Positions 8,860 to 17,573 of a DNA stretch of 36,189 bases are shown in pieces (the stretch's first letter is position 1; every line of letters starts with the position of its first letter). The stretch spans positions 1 to 36,189 of the forward strand of contig VAWN01000091.1 of assembly GCA_005885555.1 (NCBI GenBank), written 5' to 3'. A program made the translations under genes and the position numbers. The stretch is from Actinomycetota bacterium (lineage in GTDB: Bacteria > Actinomycetota > Actinomycetes > Mycobacteriales > Micromonosporaceae). The notes beneath the pieces are model-generated. The model worked only from the letters and a program-made list of their open reading frames with translations, did no database searches and had not been told where the DNA came from.

Positions 8860-9692
8860 CGCCGAAGCGGTTCCGTCGGTCCAACCTCGTCTGGGGGCTG
8901 GTGGCCTGGCTGGTCGGCATCCTGTTCTTCATACCGGTGCTGTGGATGGTGCTCACCTCGTTCCACAGCGAGGCGGACGCGGCCACCAACCCGCCGAAGT
9001 TCACCGCCCCGCTGACCCTGGCCGGGTACAAGGAGTTCTTCGGCGCGACGACCGGGGCCAGCCCGTGGCCGCCGCTGATCAACTCGGCGACCGCCTCGAT
9101 CGGCTCGACGATCCTGGTGCTGCTGCTGGCCATCCCCGCGGCGTACGCGCTGGCCATCAAGCCGGTCCGCAAGTGGACCGACGTGCTGTTCTTCTTCCTG
9201 TCCACCAAGATGCTGCCGGTCGTGGCCGCGCTGCTGCCGATCTACCTGATCGCGCAGAAGCTCGGCCTGCTGGACAACATCAACCTGATGGTCATCCTGT
9301 ACTGCGCGATGAACCTGCCGATCGCGGTGTGGATGATGCACTCGTTCCTCGCCGAGGTACCGGTGGCGATCCTGGAGGCCGCGGCGATCGACGGTGCCCG
9401 GCTGCCGACGATCATCCGCAAGGTGATCGTGCCGATCTCCGCGCCCGGGATCGCCGCGACCGCGCTGATCTGCTTCATCTTCGCCTGGAACGAGATGCTG
9501 TACGCGCGGGTGCTCACCGGTGTCGTCGCCGGTACCGCTCCGGTGTTCCTGACCAGCTTCATCACCAGCCAGGGACTGTTCCTCGCCAAGGTCTGCGCCG
9601 CCGCCACCGCGATCTCCCTGCCGGTGCTCATCGCCGGGTTCGCCGCCCAGGACAAGCTGGTCCAGGGCCTGTCGCTCGGAGCCGTCAAGTGA
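8856..9692 (+). CDS. Sugar ABC transporter permease (CUT1, MalG-like)
   Basis: The second permease, 278 residues, begins inside the stop of the first (ATGA). It has the MalG-type start, a single helix (WGLVAWLVGILFFIPVLWMV) then a periplasmic loop, and four to five more helices. The EAA loop reads LEAAAIDGARLPTIIRKVIV (~residue 170). With its partner it forms the membrane channel for the substrate delivered by the lipoprotein. It ends 34 bases before the dehydrogenase gene. Confidence 0.93.
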   Translation: MTPKRFRRSNLVWGLVAWLVGILFFIPVLWMVLTSFHSEADAATNPPKFTAPLTLAGYKEFFGATTGASPWPPLINSATASIGSTILVLLLAIPAAYALAIKPVRKWTDVLFFFLSTKMLPVVAALLPIYLIAQKLGLLDNINLMVILYCAMNLPIAVWMMHSFLAEVPVAILEAAAIDGARLPTIIRKVIVPISAPGIAATALICFIFAWNEMLYARVLTGVVAGTAPVFLTSFITSQGLFLAKVCAAATAISLPVLIAGFAAQDKLVQGLSLGAVK

Positions 9693-9726
9693 ACGACGAC
9701 GCGCTCCCTACCGCGGAGGAGTCACC

Positions 9727-10716
9727 ATGAAGGCCGCCGTGATCAGCGTCCCGGGCAAGGTCGAGGTCGCCGACGTCGAAGACCCGGTGCCCGGGCCGCG
9801 GGACGTGGTCGTCGAGGTCGCCGCGTGCGGGCTGTGCGGTACCGATCTGCACATCCTGCACGGCGAGTTCGCCCCGACGCTGCCGATCGTGCCCGGGCAC
9901 GAGTTCGCCGGCCGGATCGTCGCGGTCGGCAGCGCGGTCACCGAGCGGCGGGTCGGCGAGGCGGTCGCCGTCGACCCGTCGCTGTTCTGCCACGAGTGCT
10001 ACTACTGCCGGCGTGGCCGGGGCAACCTGTGCGAGCGGTGGGCGGCGATCGGGGTGTCGGTACCCGGTGGTGCGGCGCAGTTCGCCAAGGCGCCGGTGGC
10101 CAACTGCGTACCGTTGCCGGAGCACGTCCGGGTCGAGGACGCCGCCCTGATCGAGCCGCTGTCGTGCGCGGTGCGCGGGTACGACGTGCTGCGCGCGCAG
10201 CTGGCCGCGACCGTGCTCATCTACGGCGCCGGCACGATGGGCCTGATGATGCTGGAACTGGCCAAGCGCACCGGCGCGGTGTCCGTCGACATGGTGGACA
10301 TCAACCGGGAGCGGCTGGCCACCGCCGTCCAGCTCGGTTGCACGGCGGCGGTGGTGGGCGCCGGCGAGCTGGACCGGCCGCGCGGCTGGGACGTGGTCAT
10401 CGACGCGACCGGCAACGCCCGCGCGATCCAGGACGGGCTGGAACGGGTCGGCAAGGGCGGCACGTTCCTGCAGTTCGGGGTCACCGACTACGCCACCCGG
10501 GCGACGATCGAGCCGTACCGCATCTACAACCAGGAGATCACCATCACCGGTTCGATGGCGGTGCTGCACAGCTACGAGCGGGCGGCCGACCTGTTCGCCA
10601 CCGGGGTACTCGATCCGGAGGTGTTCATCAGCGACCGCCTGCCGCTGGCCGAGTACCCGCAGGCGCTGGAGCAGTTCGCCGCCGGTATCGGTCGCAAGAT
10701 CCAGGTGGTGCCCTAG
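9727..10716 (+). CDS. Zinc-dependent medium-chain alcohol/polyol dehydrogenase
   Basis: A 329-residue MDR-superfamily enzyme. The catalytic zinc site is shown by ACGLCGTDLH (~residue 35) and GHEFAG (~57). The structural zinc site is the cysteine cluster CHECYYCRRGRGNLCERW (~86-103). The NAD(P) Rossmann fold has IYGAGTMGLMMLELA (~residue 163) and an acidic residue in VDMVDINRERL that favours NAD. Position as last gene of the uptake operon suggests it oxidises the imported polyol to a ketose, as sorbitol, xylitol or threonine dehydrogenase relatives do. Substrate is not determinable here. GGAGGAG lies just before the ATG. No kinase follows. Confidence 0.9.
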   Translation: MKAAVISVPGKVEVADVEDPVPGPRDVVVEVAACGLCGTDLHILHGEFAPTLPIVPGHEFAGRIVAVGSAVTERRVGEAVAVDPSLFCHECYYCRRGRGNLCERWAAIGVSVPGGAAQFAKAPVANCVPLPEHVRVEDAALIEPLSCAVRGYDVLRAQLAATVLIYGAGTMGLMMLELAKRTGAVSVDMVDINRERLATAVQLGCTAAVVGAGELDRPRGWDVVIDATGNARAIQDGLERVGKGGTFLQFGVTDYATRATIEPYRIYNQEITITGSMAVLHSYERAADLFATGVLDPEVFISDRLPLAEYPQALEQFAAGIGRKIQVVP

Positions 10717-10826
10717 CCCGAGTTCGCCTGGAGTAACGTGCCGGTTTCAATTCCGCAATAAAACCTGGGAATTGGCTGGAATACAAACGGTCGTCGCGGT
10801 TGGCGAATGCCGGGTACCGTCATCGC

Positions 10827-12086
10827 ATGCGCCTGGAACATACGCACCTTACCGAGCGTTTCGGGGCCGTTCGGATCCATGAGCTTCAGCGGGTTATCGA
10901 GCTGGATGCTGGTGGCAGTGCCGAGTACCACCCGACCGCGCACGGCCGGACCAGCCATATCATGCCTGCTGACGCCATCCGTGCGGTCGAGCGCGAATTG
11001 GTCATCGTCATTCCCTGTATGAATGAGACACGTAGAGTGATTGAGGGTGTGCTCTCTGGAATTCCGCATGACTGCCTGATCGTGCTGGTTTCCAACAGCG
11101 GGCGTACCCCGGTGGACCGGTACGAGATAGAAGCGCAGACGGTCGCCGAGTTCTGCCGGCTCGCCGAGCGGCCGGCGTTGACCATCCACCAGCGCGATCC
11201 GGGACTGGCCGCCGCGCTGAAGGTGGCCGGTCTACCGGAGATCATCGACGAGGAGGGCCTGGTCCGGCACGGCAAGGGCGAGGGGATGCTGGTCGGCATG
11301 GCGCTCGCCGCGCTCACCGGCCGGCGCTACGTCGGGTACGTCGACGCGGACAACTACGTGCCCGGGTCGGTCAACGAGTACTGCAAGGCCTTCGCGGCCG
11401 GCCTGCACCTGGCCGACAGCCCGTACGCGATGGTGCGCATCGCCTGGCACTCCAAGCCCAAGCTGCAGGAGGGCCGGTTGTTCTTCAGCCGCCGGGGGCG
11501 CGCCTCGGAGGTCACCAACCACTTCCTCAACCAGCTGATCGCCGAGCACTCCGGCTTCGGTACCGACGTCATCGCGACCGGCAACGCCGGCGAGCATGCG
11601 CTGACCCTCGACCTCGGCCTGCGGATGCGACTGGCGGGCGGCTTCGCCGTGGAGCCGTACCAGTACGTCGACCTGTTCGAGCAGTTCGGCGGCGTCGGGG
11701 ACAGCCGGCACCCGGACGTGATGGCCAGCTCTGTCGGGATCCGGCAGATCGAGACGCGCAACCCGCACTTCCACGACAACAAGGGCGACGAACACGTCAA
11801 GGACATGCGGCTGCAGGCGCTCAACGTGCTGTACCACTCCTCGGTGTGCCTGCCACCGGTGCGCGAGGCGATCGGCGAGTTCCTCGCCCTGGCCCCGGAC
11901 GCCGAGCCGCCCCGCGAACGGGTGTACCCGCCGGTCGGCTCGCTCGCCCTCGACCAGCTGCTCGACGTGCTGGCGAGCGAGGCGCGCACGTTCCGCCAGA
12001 TCGAGCGCTGCCTGCCGGAAGGGGTACGGACCGATCCGCCCATCCGCCGCCCGGACGTCGGACTGGGCATGGGGGGTCGCATGTAG
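10827..12086 (+). CDS. mpgS: Mannosyl-3-phosphoglycerate synthase (GT55)
   Basis: MpgS transfers mannose from GDP-mannose to 3-phosphoglycerate, the first step to the compatible solute mannosylglycerate. The protein has about 419 residues from ATG 10827. Features recalled from Thermus and Pyrococcus enzymes are present: HLTERFGAVRIHELQRVIEL at the N-terminus, IPCMNE, VLSGIPHDCLIVLVSN, VRHGKGEGMLVGMA, the GT-A metal motif in GYVDADNYVPGSV, and FAMVR-like YAMVRIAWHSKPKL. No mannosyl-3-phosphoglycerate phosphatase is fused or adjacent. serA follows after 11 bases. No convincing Shine-Dalgarno precedes the ATG. The first ~280 bases are less G+C-rich than the rest. The distinct GT81 glucosyl-3-phosphoglycerate synthase family looks less likely. 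Confidence 0.85.
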   Translation: MRLEHTHLTERFGAVRIHELQRVIELDAGGSAEYHPTAHGRTSHIMPADAIRAVERELVIVIPCMNETRRVIEGVLSGIPHDCLIVLVSNSGRTPVDRYEIEAQTVAEFCRLAERPALTIHQRDPGLAAALKVAGLPEIIDEEGLVRHGKGEGMLVGMALAALTGRRYVGYVDADNYVPGSVNEYCKAFAAGLHLADSPYAMVRIAWHSKPKLQEGRLFFSRRGRASEVTNHFLNQLIAEHSGFGTDVIATGNAGEHALTLDLGLRMRLAGGFAVEPYQYVDLFEQFGGVGDSRHPDVMASSVGIRQIETRNPHFHDNKGDEHVKDMRLQALNVLYHSSVCLPPVREAIGEFLALAPDAEPPRERVYPPVGSLALDQLLDVLASEARTFRQIERCLPEGVRTDPPIRRPDVGLGMGGRM

Positions 12087-12097
12087 TCTGGCCAACC

Positions 12098-13684
12098 GTG
12101 ACCCACGTCGTACTCGTTGCCGAAGAGCTCGCACCCTCCGCCATCGACGTCCTCGCCACCGACTTCGACGTGCGGCACGTCGACGGTACCGACCGGCCGG
12201 CGCTGCTGGCCGCGCTCGGCGGGGCGGACGCCGTGATCGTGCGCAGCGCCACCCAGATCGACGCGGAGGCCATCGCCGCCGCGCCGCGGCTCAAGGTCGT
12301 CGCGCGCGCCGGTGTCGGCCTGGACAACGTGGACATGGCCGCCGCGACGGCCCGCGGGGTACTGGTCGTCAACGCGCCCACGTCGAACATCGTGTCCGCC
12401 GCCGAGCAGGCCGTCGCGCTGCTGCTCGCGGTCGCCCGGCACACCTCGGTCGCGCACGCCTCGCTGCGCCGCGGGGAGTGGCAGCGCGCGAAGTTCACCG
12501 GCGTGGAGATCCAGGGCAAGACCGTCGGCGTGGTCGGGCTCGGGCGCATCGGCGTGCTGTTCGCGCAGCGGATGGCGGCCTTCGGTACCCGGCTGATCGC
12601 GTACGACCCCTATGTGCAGCCGGCCCGTGCGGCGCAACTCGGCGTGCGCCTGGTCGGGCTGGACGAGCTGCTGCGGGAGAGCGACTTCGTCTCGATCCAC
12701 CTGCCGCGGACCCCGGAGACCGTCGGGCTCATCGGCGAGAAGGAGCTGCGGCTGGTCAAGCCGACGGTGCGCATCGTCAACGCGGCGCGCGGCGGGCTGA
12801 TCGACGAGCAGGCGCTGGCGGACGCGATCGCCGAGGGGCGGGTCGCCGGGGCCGGGCTCGACGTGTACACCAAGGAACCGTGCACCTCCTCGCCGCTGTT
12901 CGACCTGGACAACGTCGTCGCGGTACCGCACCTCGGAGCGTCCACTGTGGAGGCTCAGGACAAGGCGGGGCTGGCCGTGGCGCGCAGCGTGAAGCTCGCC
13001 CTGGAAGGCGAGTTCGTGCCGGACGCGGCCAACGTGCAGGCCGGCGGCATGGTGCACGAGGACGTGCGGCCCCTGCTGCCGCTGGCCGAGAAGCTCGGTC
13101 AGGTGTTCACCGCGGTGGCCGGCGGCATCGCGGCCGCGGTGGAGGTCGAGGTGCGCGGCGACGTCGTCGCGCACGACCTGTCGGTGCTCAAGCTCGCCGC
13201 CACCAAGGGACTGTTCACCGCGGTCGTCGAGGAGCAGGTCACCTACGTCAACGCGCCGCTGCTCGCCGGAGCGCGCGGGGTCGAGGTGCGGCTGTCGACG
13301 GTACCCGACACGCTGGAGCACCCGACCGTGGTCTCCGTCGTGGGCGCGTTGCCGGACGGGCGTTCGGTCGGCGTGTCCGGCATGGTGACGCCGGGCGGGG
13401 AGCGGCTGACCGAGCTCGACGGGTACCCGCTGGAACTGGTCGCCGACGGCGTGCTGCTGTTCTTCCGGTACGTCGACCGGCCGGGCATCGTCGGTACCGT
13501 CGGCACCATCCTCGGCCGGCTCGACGTGAACATCGCGGCGATGCAGGTGGCCCGGCGGGCGGCCGGCGGCGAGGCGCTGATGACGCTGACCGTGGACTCG
13601 CCGGTCAGCGCCGACCTGCTCGCCGAGGCGGCCGCGGCGATCGGGGCCACCGCCGCCTCGACCGTCGACCTCACCGGAGGCTGA
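12098..13684 (+). CDS. serA: D-3-phosphoglycerate dehydrogenase, long (ACT-containing) form
   Basis: SerA oxidises 3-phosphoglycerate to 3-phosphohydroxypyruvate with NAD, the first step of serine synthesis. At 528 residues it is the long type found in actinobacteria. The substrate domain (RAGVGLDNVD), Rossmann domain (VGVVGLGRIG, ~residue 148), catalytic Arg in NAARGGLID, Glu in LDVYTKEP and His in VPHLGAST are all present. These are followed by the intervening domain (~315-450) and a C-terminal ACT domain (DRPGIVGTVGTILGRLDVNI) for serine feedback. The GTG start is 11 bases after mpgS, which uses the same substrate. The stop lies inside a 26-bp tandem duplication shared with the convergent apbE gene. 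Confidence 0.96.
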   Translation: MTHVVLVAEELAPSAIDVLATDFDVRHVDGTDRPALLAALGGADAVIVRSATQIDAEAIAAAPRLKVVARAGVGLDNVDMAAATARGVLVVNAPTSNIVSAAEQAVALLLAVARHTSVAHASLRRGEWQRAKFTGVEIQGKTVGVVGLGRIGVLFAQRMAAFGTRLIAYDPYVQPARAAQLGVRLVGLDELLRESDFVSIHLPRTPETVGLIGEKELRLVKPTVRIVNAARGGLIDEQALADAIAEGRVAGAGLDVYTKEPCTSSPLFDLDNVVAVPHLGASTVEAQDKAGLAVARSVKLALEGEFVPDAANVQAGGMVHEDVRPLLPLAEKLGQVFTAVAGGIAAAVEVEVRGDVVAHDLSVLKLAATKGLFTAVVEEQVTYVNAPLLAGARGVEVRLSTVPDTLEHPTVVSVVGALPDGRSVGVSGMVTPGGERLTELDGYPLELVADGVLLFFRYVDRPGIVGTVGTILGRLDVNIAAMQVARRAAGGEALMTLTVDSPVSADLLAEAAAAIGATAASTVDLTGG

Positions 13685-13720
13685 GCGCTTCAGGCCTCAC
13701 CGGAGGCTGAACGTTTCAGG
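13669..13720. repeat. 26-bp tandem duplication covering the serA and apbE 3' ends
   Basis: Copy one (13669-13694) and copy two (13695-13720) both read CCTCACCGGAGGCTGA then CG and TTCAGG, differing at two positions (G/A and C/T). The serA stop TGA is in copy one and the apbE stop (minus strand, 13697-13699) in copy two. An imperfect inverted repeat, 13685-13696 with 13719-13729, spans the second copy and might act as a terminator. Confidence 0.85.
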
Positions 13721-14497
13721 CCTGAGCGCTTCGTCCACCTTCCGGCCGGCGACCACGAGGGCGCGGTACCCCTCCGAGTTGGGCAACCAGGCGAGCCCGG
13801 CCTCGCCGGCCGCGTAGAGCGCGGTGGCCAGACCGTCCGCAGTGGACAGTGCCGGACCGGTGACCGCCGCCGGTCCGGTGCCCGACACCGGCCGGCCGGT
13901 GTGCGGATCGACGATCGGCGACCCGTACCCGGACGTGGCCACCGCTCCGTCGGTGAGTTCGACGGTTGCCAGTACCCGCAGCGGGTTGTCCGGGTCGGCG
14001 ACCCCCACGCGCCAGGCGCCGCCCCGCGGACCGCAACCCCGGACCAGCCAGTCGCCGCCCGACGTGATCGCGTAGTCGTCGATGCCGGCCGCCCGCAGCA
14101 GCACCGCGGCCCGGTCGATCGCCCAGCCCTTCGCCATGCCGCTCGGGTCGAAGCCGCCGGGCAGCGCCCACGCGTCGAACCAGCCGTCCGTGGCCGCCCG
14201 CAGCGCGGCGCACCGCCGGACGACCTCGACCAGCGGCGGCGGGTACCCGGCCGGGGTCAGCTCACCCCGGCGGATGAGGCTGACCAGGGAGCGCTGGCGG
14301 AACGGGCTGAACGCCGTGTCGACCGCCCGCAGTTCGGCCACCGCCCCGGCCAGTGCCTCGCCGATCGTGCGCCGGGACAGGTCACCCGGTGCCGCCAGGC
14401 AGAAGGCGTAGGTGCTGCCACCCACCTCTACGGTGTGCCGGGCGATCGTCCGCTCGGACTCGAACTTCAGCGGCTTCAGCCAGGAGACGGTAGTCAT
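13697..14497 (-). CDS. apbE: ApbE-family FAD:protein FMN transferase
   Basis: ApbE proteins attach FMN covalently to Thr in flavoproteins using FAD and Mg. The protein is 266 residues, short but within range. Family marks are SGMAKGWAIDRA, the AITSGGD loop (~residue 145), VATSGYG, the IVDPHTGRPV motif and the C-terminal STADGLATALYAAGE with the metal-binding Asp. There is no signal peptide or lipobox, so this is a cytoplasmic version. No FMN-binding target protein is adjacent. It runs convergent to serA, and its C-terminal codons appear to come from the 26-bp duplicated segment. Confidence 0.85.
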   Translation of the reverse strand: MTTVSWLKPLKFESERTIARHTVEVGGSTYAFCLAAPGDLSRRTIGEALAGAVAELRAVDTAFSPFRQRSLVSLIRRGELTPAGYPPPLVEVVRRCAALRAATDGWFDAWALPGGFDPSGMAKGWAIDRAAVLLRAAGIDDYAITSGGDWLVRGCGPRGGAWRVGVADPDNPLRVLATVELTDGAVATSGYGSPIVDPHTGRPVSGTGPAAVTGPALSTADGLATALYAAGEAGLAWLPNSEGYRALVVAGRKVDEALRPETFSLR

Positions 14498-14501
14498 GAT
14501 T

Positions 14502-15252
14502 TCACGCTAGGAGCCGTAGATGACTGTCGGCTTGCAACCGGCTGGCAGTTGGCTGGGAACCGCGCTGCAGCGCGGCGGAGACCCGGACGAGCTGTTCGGG
14601 CGGTTCCCGGCAGAGCAGGCAATCGACTGTCACCCGCGGGTCCCCGGCGAGCCGGCGGCGCAGCCGGGCCCGGCGGGCCGGTGGCACCGGTGCGCGGTCG
14701 ACGAGCGCATCCGCGGTGGCCGCGCCGCGCAGCAGCCAGTGCACGCCGACCGCGTAGCCGCGGCCACGGATGCCGACGAAGACCCAGCCGACGTCGGGGC
14801 ACGGAACACGCAGTCCCGGTACATGCACGCCGCCGCGGTCCAGGATCGCCACGGGCCGCCGGCGCCGACGCAGGTCCACGCCGACGACCGTGGCGGCCCA
14901 GCCGACGACCGCGAGGAGCAGCCCGCCGGTCAACCTTGATGCGCCGGTACCGATGGCGCTGCCCGTGGGTACCAGGACGGCGACGACCAGCAGCGCGTAC
15001 CGGCCGGGCGGGGCGCGGTACCACACCGGCTGGCGCCCGACCGGTGGCGCGGTGCCGCGACGCGTCCGCCGCCACCCGCGCCCAGCCGGCCGCGATCCGG
15101 GCCAGTTCCGGCATGCCCTGGGCATGGCCGGTGCCGCCGTCGGCCAGGATCTTCCGCCGCTCCTCGGGCGCCAGCGCGAGCCAGCTTTCCCGGGCGGTGT
15201 CGCCGGCCGGAATGTCGAGCACGGCCTCGATGGTAGGCAGCAGGTACCGCAT
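14502..15252 (-). pseudogene. Frame-disrupted gene for a small membrane protein (or two overlapping genes)
   Basis: From ATG 15252 the minus strand codes a plausible sequence (MRYLLPTIEAVLDIPAGDTA to ARVAADASRHRATG, ~70 residues), then this frame turns into Arg/Pro-rich out-of-frame-like sequence. A second frame takes over at about 15040-15060 with VWYRAPPGRYALLVVAVLV, two hydrophobic segments, then ILDRGGVHVPGLRVPC and WLLRG, ending at 14502 (PH-domain-like layout). Joined, they would make one protein of about 250 residues, so a single-base indel or sequencing error near 15050 is likely. Alternatively the second part could be its own gene starting at the GTG of VWYRAPP. The function is not recognised. 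Confidence 0.55.
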
Positions 15253-15310
15253 GCTGGGAGTCCCCGTACCGGCTGTCAGGACGATGACATAACGTGGCGG
15301 GGTGACGAGC

Positions 15311-16336
15311 ATGCGGATCGCGGTGGTACCCGGTGACGGCATCGGCACCGAGGTGGTTTCCGAGGGACTGAAGGTCCTCGACGCGATCCTGCCCGGCGTG
15401 CAGACCACGACCTACGACCTGGGCGCCGCGCGGTACCACCGCACCGGCGAGGTGCTGCCGGACCCGGTGCTGGCGGAACTGGCCGGGTACGACGCGATCC
15501 TGCTCGGCGCCGTGGGCGACCCGTCGGTGCCGCCCGGCGTCCTCGAACGTGGCCTGCTGCTCAAGCTGCGGTTCGCCTTCGACCAGTACGTCAACCTGCG
15601 GCCGTCGAGGCTGTGGCCGGGCACCGCCAGCCCGCTCGGCGCGGTGAAGCCGGGCGAGATCGACTTCGTCGTGGTGCGCGAGGGCACCGAAGGGCTCTAC
15701 GCCGGCGCGGGCGGCATCCTGCACCAGGGCACCGCCGCGGAACTGGCGACCGAGGAGAGCCTCAACACCCGGCACGGCGTCGAACGCGTCATCCGCGACG
15801 CCTTCGCCCGCGCCGGCCGGCGGGAGCGGCGCAAGGTCACCCTGGTGCACAAGACGAACGTGCTGACCCACGCGGGCGGCCTGTGGGCGCGCACCTTCGC
15901 CGAGGTCGCCGCGGACTTCCCGGACGTGGCCACCGAGTACCAGCACGTCGACGCGGCCGCGATGTTCCTGGTGACCCAGCCGTCGCGGTACGACGTGGTG
16001 GTCACCGACAACCTCTCCGGTGACATCCTCACCGACATCGCCGCCGCGGTCACCGGCGGCATCGGACTGGCGGCCAGCGGCTGCATCAACCCGGAGCGGC
16101 GGTACCCGTCGATGTTCGAACCGGTGCACGGCTCCGCGCCGGACATCGCCGGCCGGGGCATCGCCGACCCGGTCGCGGCCGTGCTGTCGGTCTCCCTGAT
16201 GCTGGACCATCTCGGCCACCCCGAGCAGGCCCGGCGAGTATCCGAGGCGGTCGCGGCCGAGCTGGCCGGGCGCGCCCCCGGACAGCCGCTGCGCACCGCC
16301 GACGTCGGTGACCGTCTCGCGGCACACGTGAGCTGA
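15311..16336 (+). CDS. leuB: 3-isopropylmalate dehydrogenase
   Basis: LeuB oxidatively decarboxylates 3-isopropylmalate to 2-ketoisocaproate and, in the citramalate route, 3-methylmalate to 2-ketobutyrate. The protein is about 341 residues from ATG 15311, which gives the typical N-terminus [15 protein letters not shown] 15302 would add three residues. Isocitrate/isopropylmalate dehydrogenase family motifs are [12 protein letters not shown], the catalytic Lys in LVHKTNVLT, the metal-binding [20 protein letters not shown] and the NAD-binding [13 protein letters not shown]. It starts about 60 bases from the divergent disrupted gene and is followed by ilvE. Confidence 0.95.
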   Translation: MRIAVVPGDGIGTEVVSEGLKVLDAILPGVQTTTYDLGAARYHRTGEVLPDPVLAELAGYDAILLGAVGDPSVPPGVLERGLLLKLRFAFDQYVNLRPSRLWPGTASPLGAVKPGEIDFVVVREGTEGLYAGAGGILHQGTAAELATEESLNTRHGVERVIRDAFARAGRRERRKVTLVHKTNVLTHAGGLWARTFAEVAADFPDVATEYQHVDAAAMFLVTQPSRYDVVVTDNLSGDILTDIAAAVTGGIGLAASGCINPERRYPSMFEPVHGSAPDIAGRGIADPVAAVLSVSLMLDHLGHPEQARRVSEAVAAELAGRAPGQPLRTADVGDRLAAHVS

Positions 16337-16357
16337 TCGGGTACCTCCCCGCATCCG

Positions 16358-16379
16358 CTGCCGGCCCGGGGGTCGGCAG
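16358..16379 (+). terminator. Weak hairpin between leuB and ilvE
   Basis: CTGCCG (16358-16363) pairs with CGGCAG (16374-16379) around a G/C-rich loop, followed by TTGGGTTGG and not a true T-run. It may attenuate read-through from leuB. The rest of the 132-base gap has no clear leader peptide. Confidence 0.35.
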
Positions 16380-16468
16380 TTGGGTTGGTGAGCTCGCGCA
16401 CCCGCTGAACGACCGTTCGGGGTAGATTCTTTTGCAGGCCCGCCTCGGAACCCCTTACGGAGAAACGC

Positions 16469-17554
16469 ATGAGCGTCGACTTCGACATCCGCCCGAACCC
16501 GGCACCGGCTTCGGCTGCCGAACGCGCTGCGCTGCTGGCCAACCCCGGCTTCGGCCGGGTATTCACCGACCACATGGTCACCATCCGGTACGCCGACGGT
16601 AAGGGCTGGTACGACGCCCGGGTCGAGGCGCGCGCACCGATCCCGATGGACCCCGCCACCGCGGTCCTGCACTACGCGCAGGAGATCTTCGAGGGGCTCA
16701 AGGCGTACCACACCGCCGGCGGCGGCGTCACCATGTTCCGGCCCGAGGCCAACGCGGCCCGGTTCCGCACCTCGGCCGAGCGGATGGCGATGGCCCCGCT
16801 GCCCGACGAGCTGTTCCTCGCCTCGCTGCACGAGCTGATCAAGGTGGACCGCGACTGGATCCCGACCACCGACGACGGCAGCCTGTACCTGCGTCCGTTC
16901 ATGTTCGCCAGCGAGGTGTTCCTCGGCGTCAAGCCGTCGTCGGAGTACCTGTACCTGGTCATCGCCTCCCCGGTCGGCTCGTACTTCAAGGGCGGCGTGC
17001 AGCCGGTCAGCGTCTGGGTGTCGCAGGACTACACCCGGGCGGCGCCGGGCGGCACCGGCGCGGCCAAGTGCGGCGGCAACTACGCGGCCAGCCTGCTGCC
17101 CCAGGCGCAGGCCGTCGAGAACGGCTGCGACCAGGCGCTGTTCCTCGACGCGGTGCAGCGCCGGTACGTCGACGAGCTGAGCGGCATGAACGTCTTCTAT
17201 GTGTACGCCGACGGCAGCCTGGTGACCCCGCCGCTGACCGGCTCGATCCTGCCGGGCATCACCCGCGACTCGGTCATCACGCTGGCCCGGGAAAAGGGGC
17301 TGCGGGTGGTCGAGCGGCCGTACTCGTTCGCCGAGTGGCAGGCCGACGCCGCGAGCGGGGAGCTGCGCGAGGCGTTCGCCTGCGGTACCGCGGCGGTGAT
17401 CACGCCGATCGGCACCGTGCGCTGGCCGGGCGGTGAGTTCACGGTCGGCGGCGGCGAGTCCGGCCCGGTGACGATGGACCTGCGCCAGCAGCTCGTGGAC
17501 ATCCAGCGCGGCCGCGCCGACGACCCGCACGGCTGGGTACACCGGGTCCTGTAG
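16469..17554 (+). CDS. ilvE: Branched-chain amino acid aminotransferase
   Basis: IlvE performs the last, PLP-dependent step of valine, leucine and isoleucine synthesis. At 361 residues it is the longer class IV form common in actinobacteria. The PLP lysine lies in AAKCGGNYAASLL (~residue 200), the phosphate/substrate region in DELSGMNVFYVY, and the C-terminal ACGTAAVITPIG loop is present. Near the N-terminus HYAQEIFEGLKAYHT is the usual substrate-entry motif. GGAG lies a few bases before ATG 16469. A long perfect inverted repeat follows the stop. Confidence 0.96.
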   Translation: MSVDFDIRPNPAPASAAERAALLANPGFGRVFTDHMVTIRYADGKGWYDARVEARAPIPMDPATAVLHYAQEIFEGLKAYHTAGGGVTMFRPEANAARFRTSAERMAMAPLPDELFLASLHELIKVDRDWIPTTDDGSLYLRPFMFASEVFLGVKPSSEYLYLVIASPVGSYFKGGVQPVSVWVSQDYTRAAPGGTGAAKCGGNYAASLLPQAQAVENGCDQALFLDAVQRRYVDELSGMNVFYVYADGSLVTPPLTGSILPGITRDSVITLAREKGLRVVERPYSFAEWQADAASGELREAFACGTAAVITPIGTVRWPGGEFTVGGGESGPVTMDLRQQLVDIQRGRADDPHGWVHRVL

Positions 17555-17573
17555 CCGCCGCCCCACCGCGCGC

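Noticed and set aside
16337-16468. A third branched-chain leader peptide before ilvE
   Set aside because: I looked for a short frame with Val/Leu/Ile codons followed by hairpins; only a weak hairpin without leader was found.
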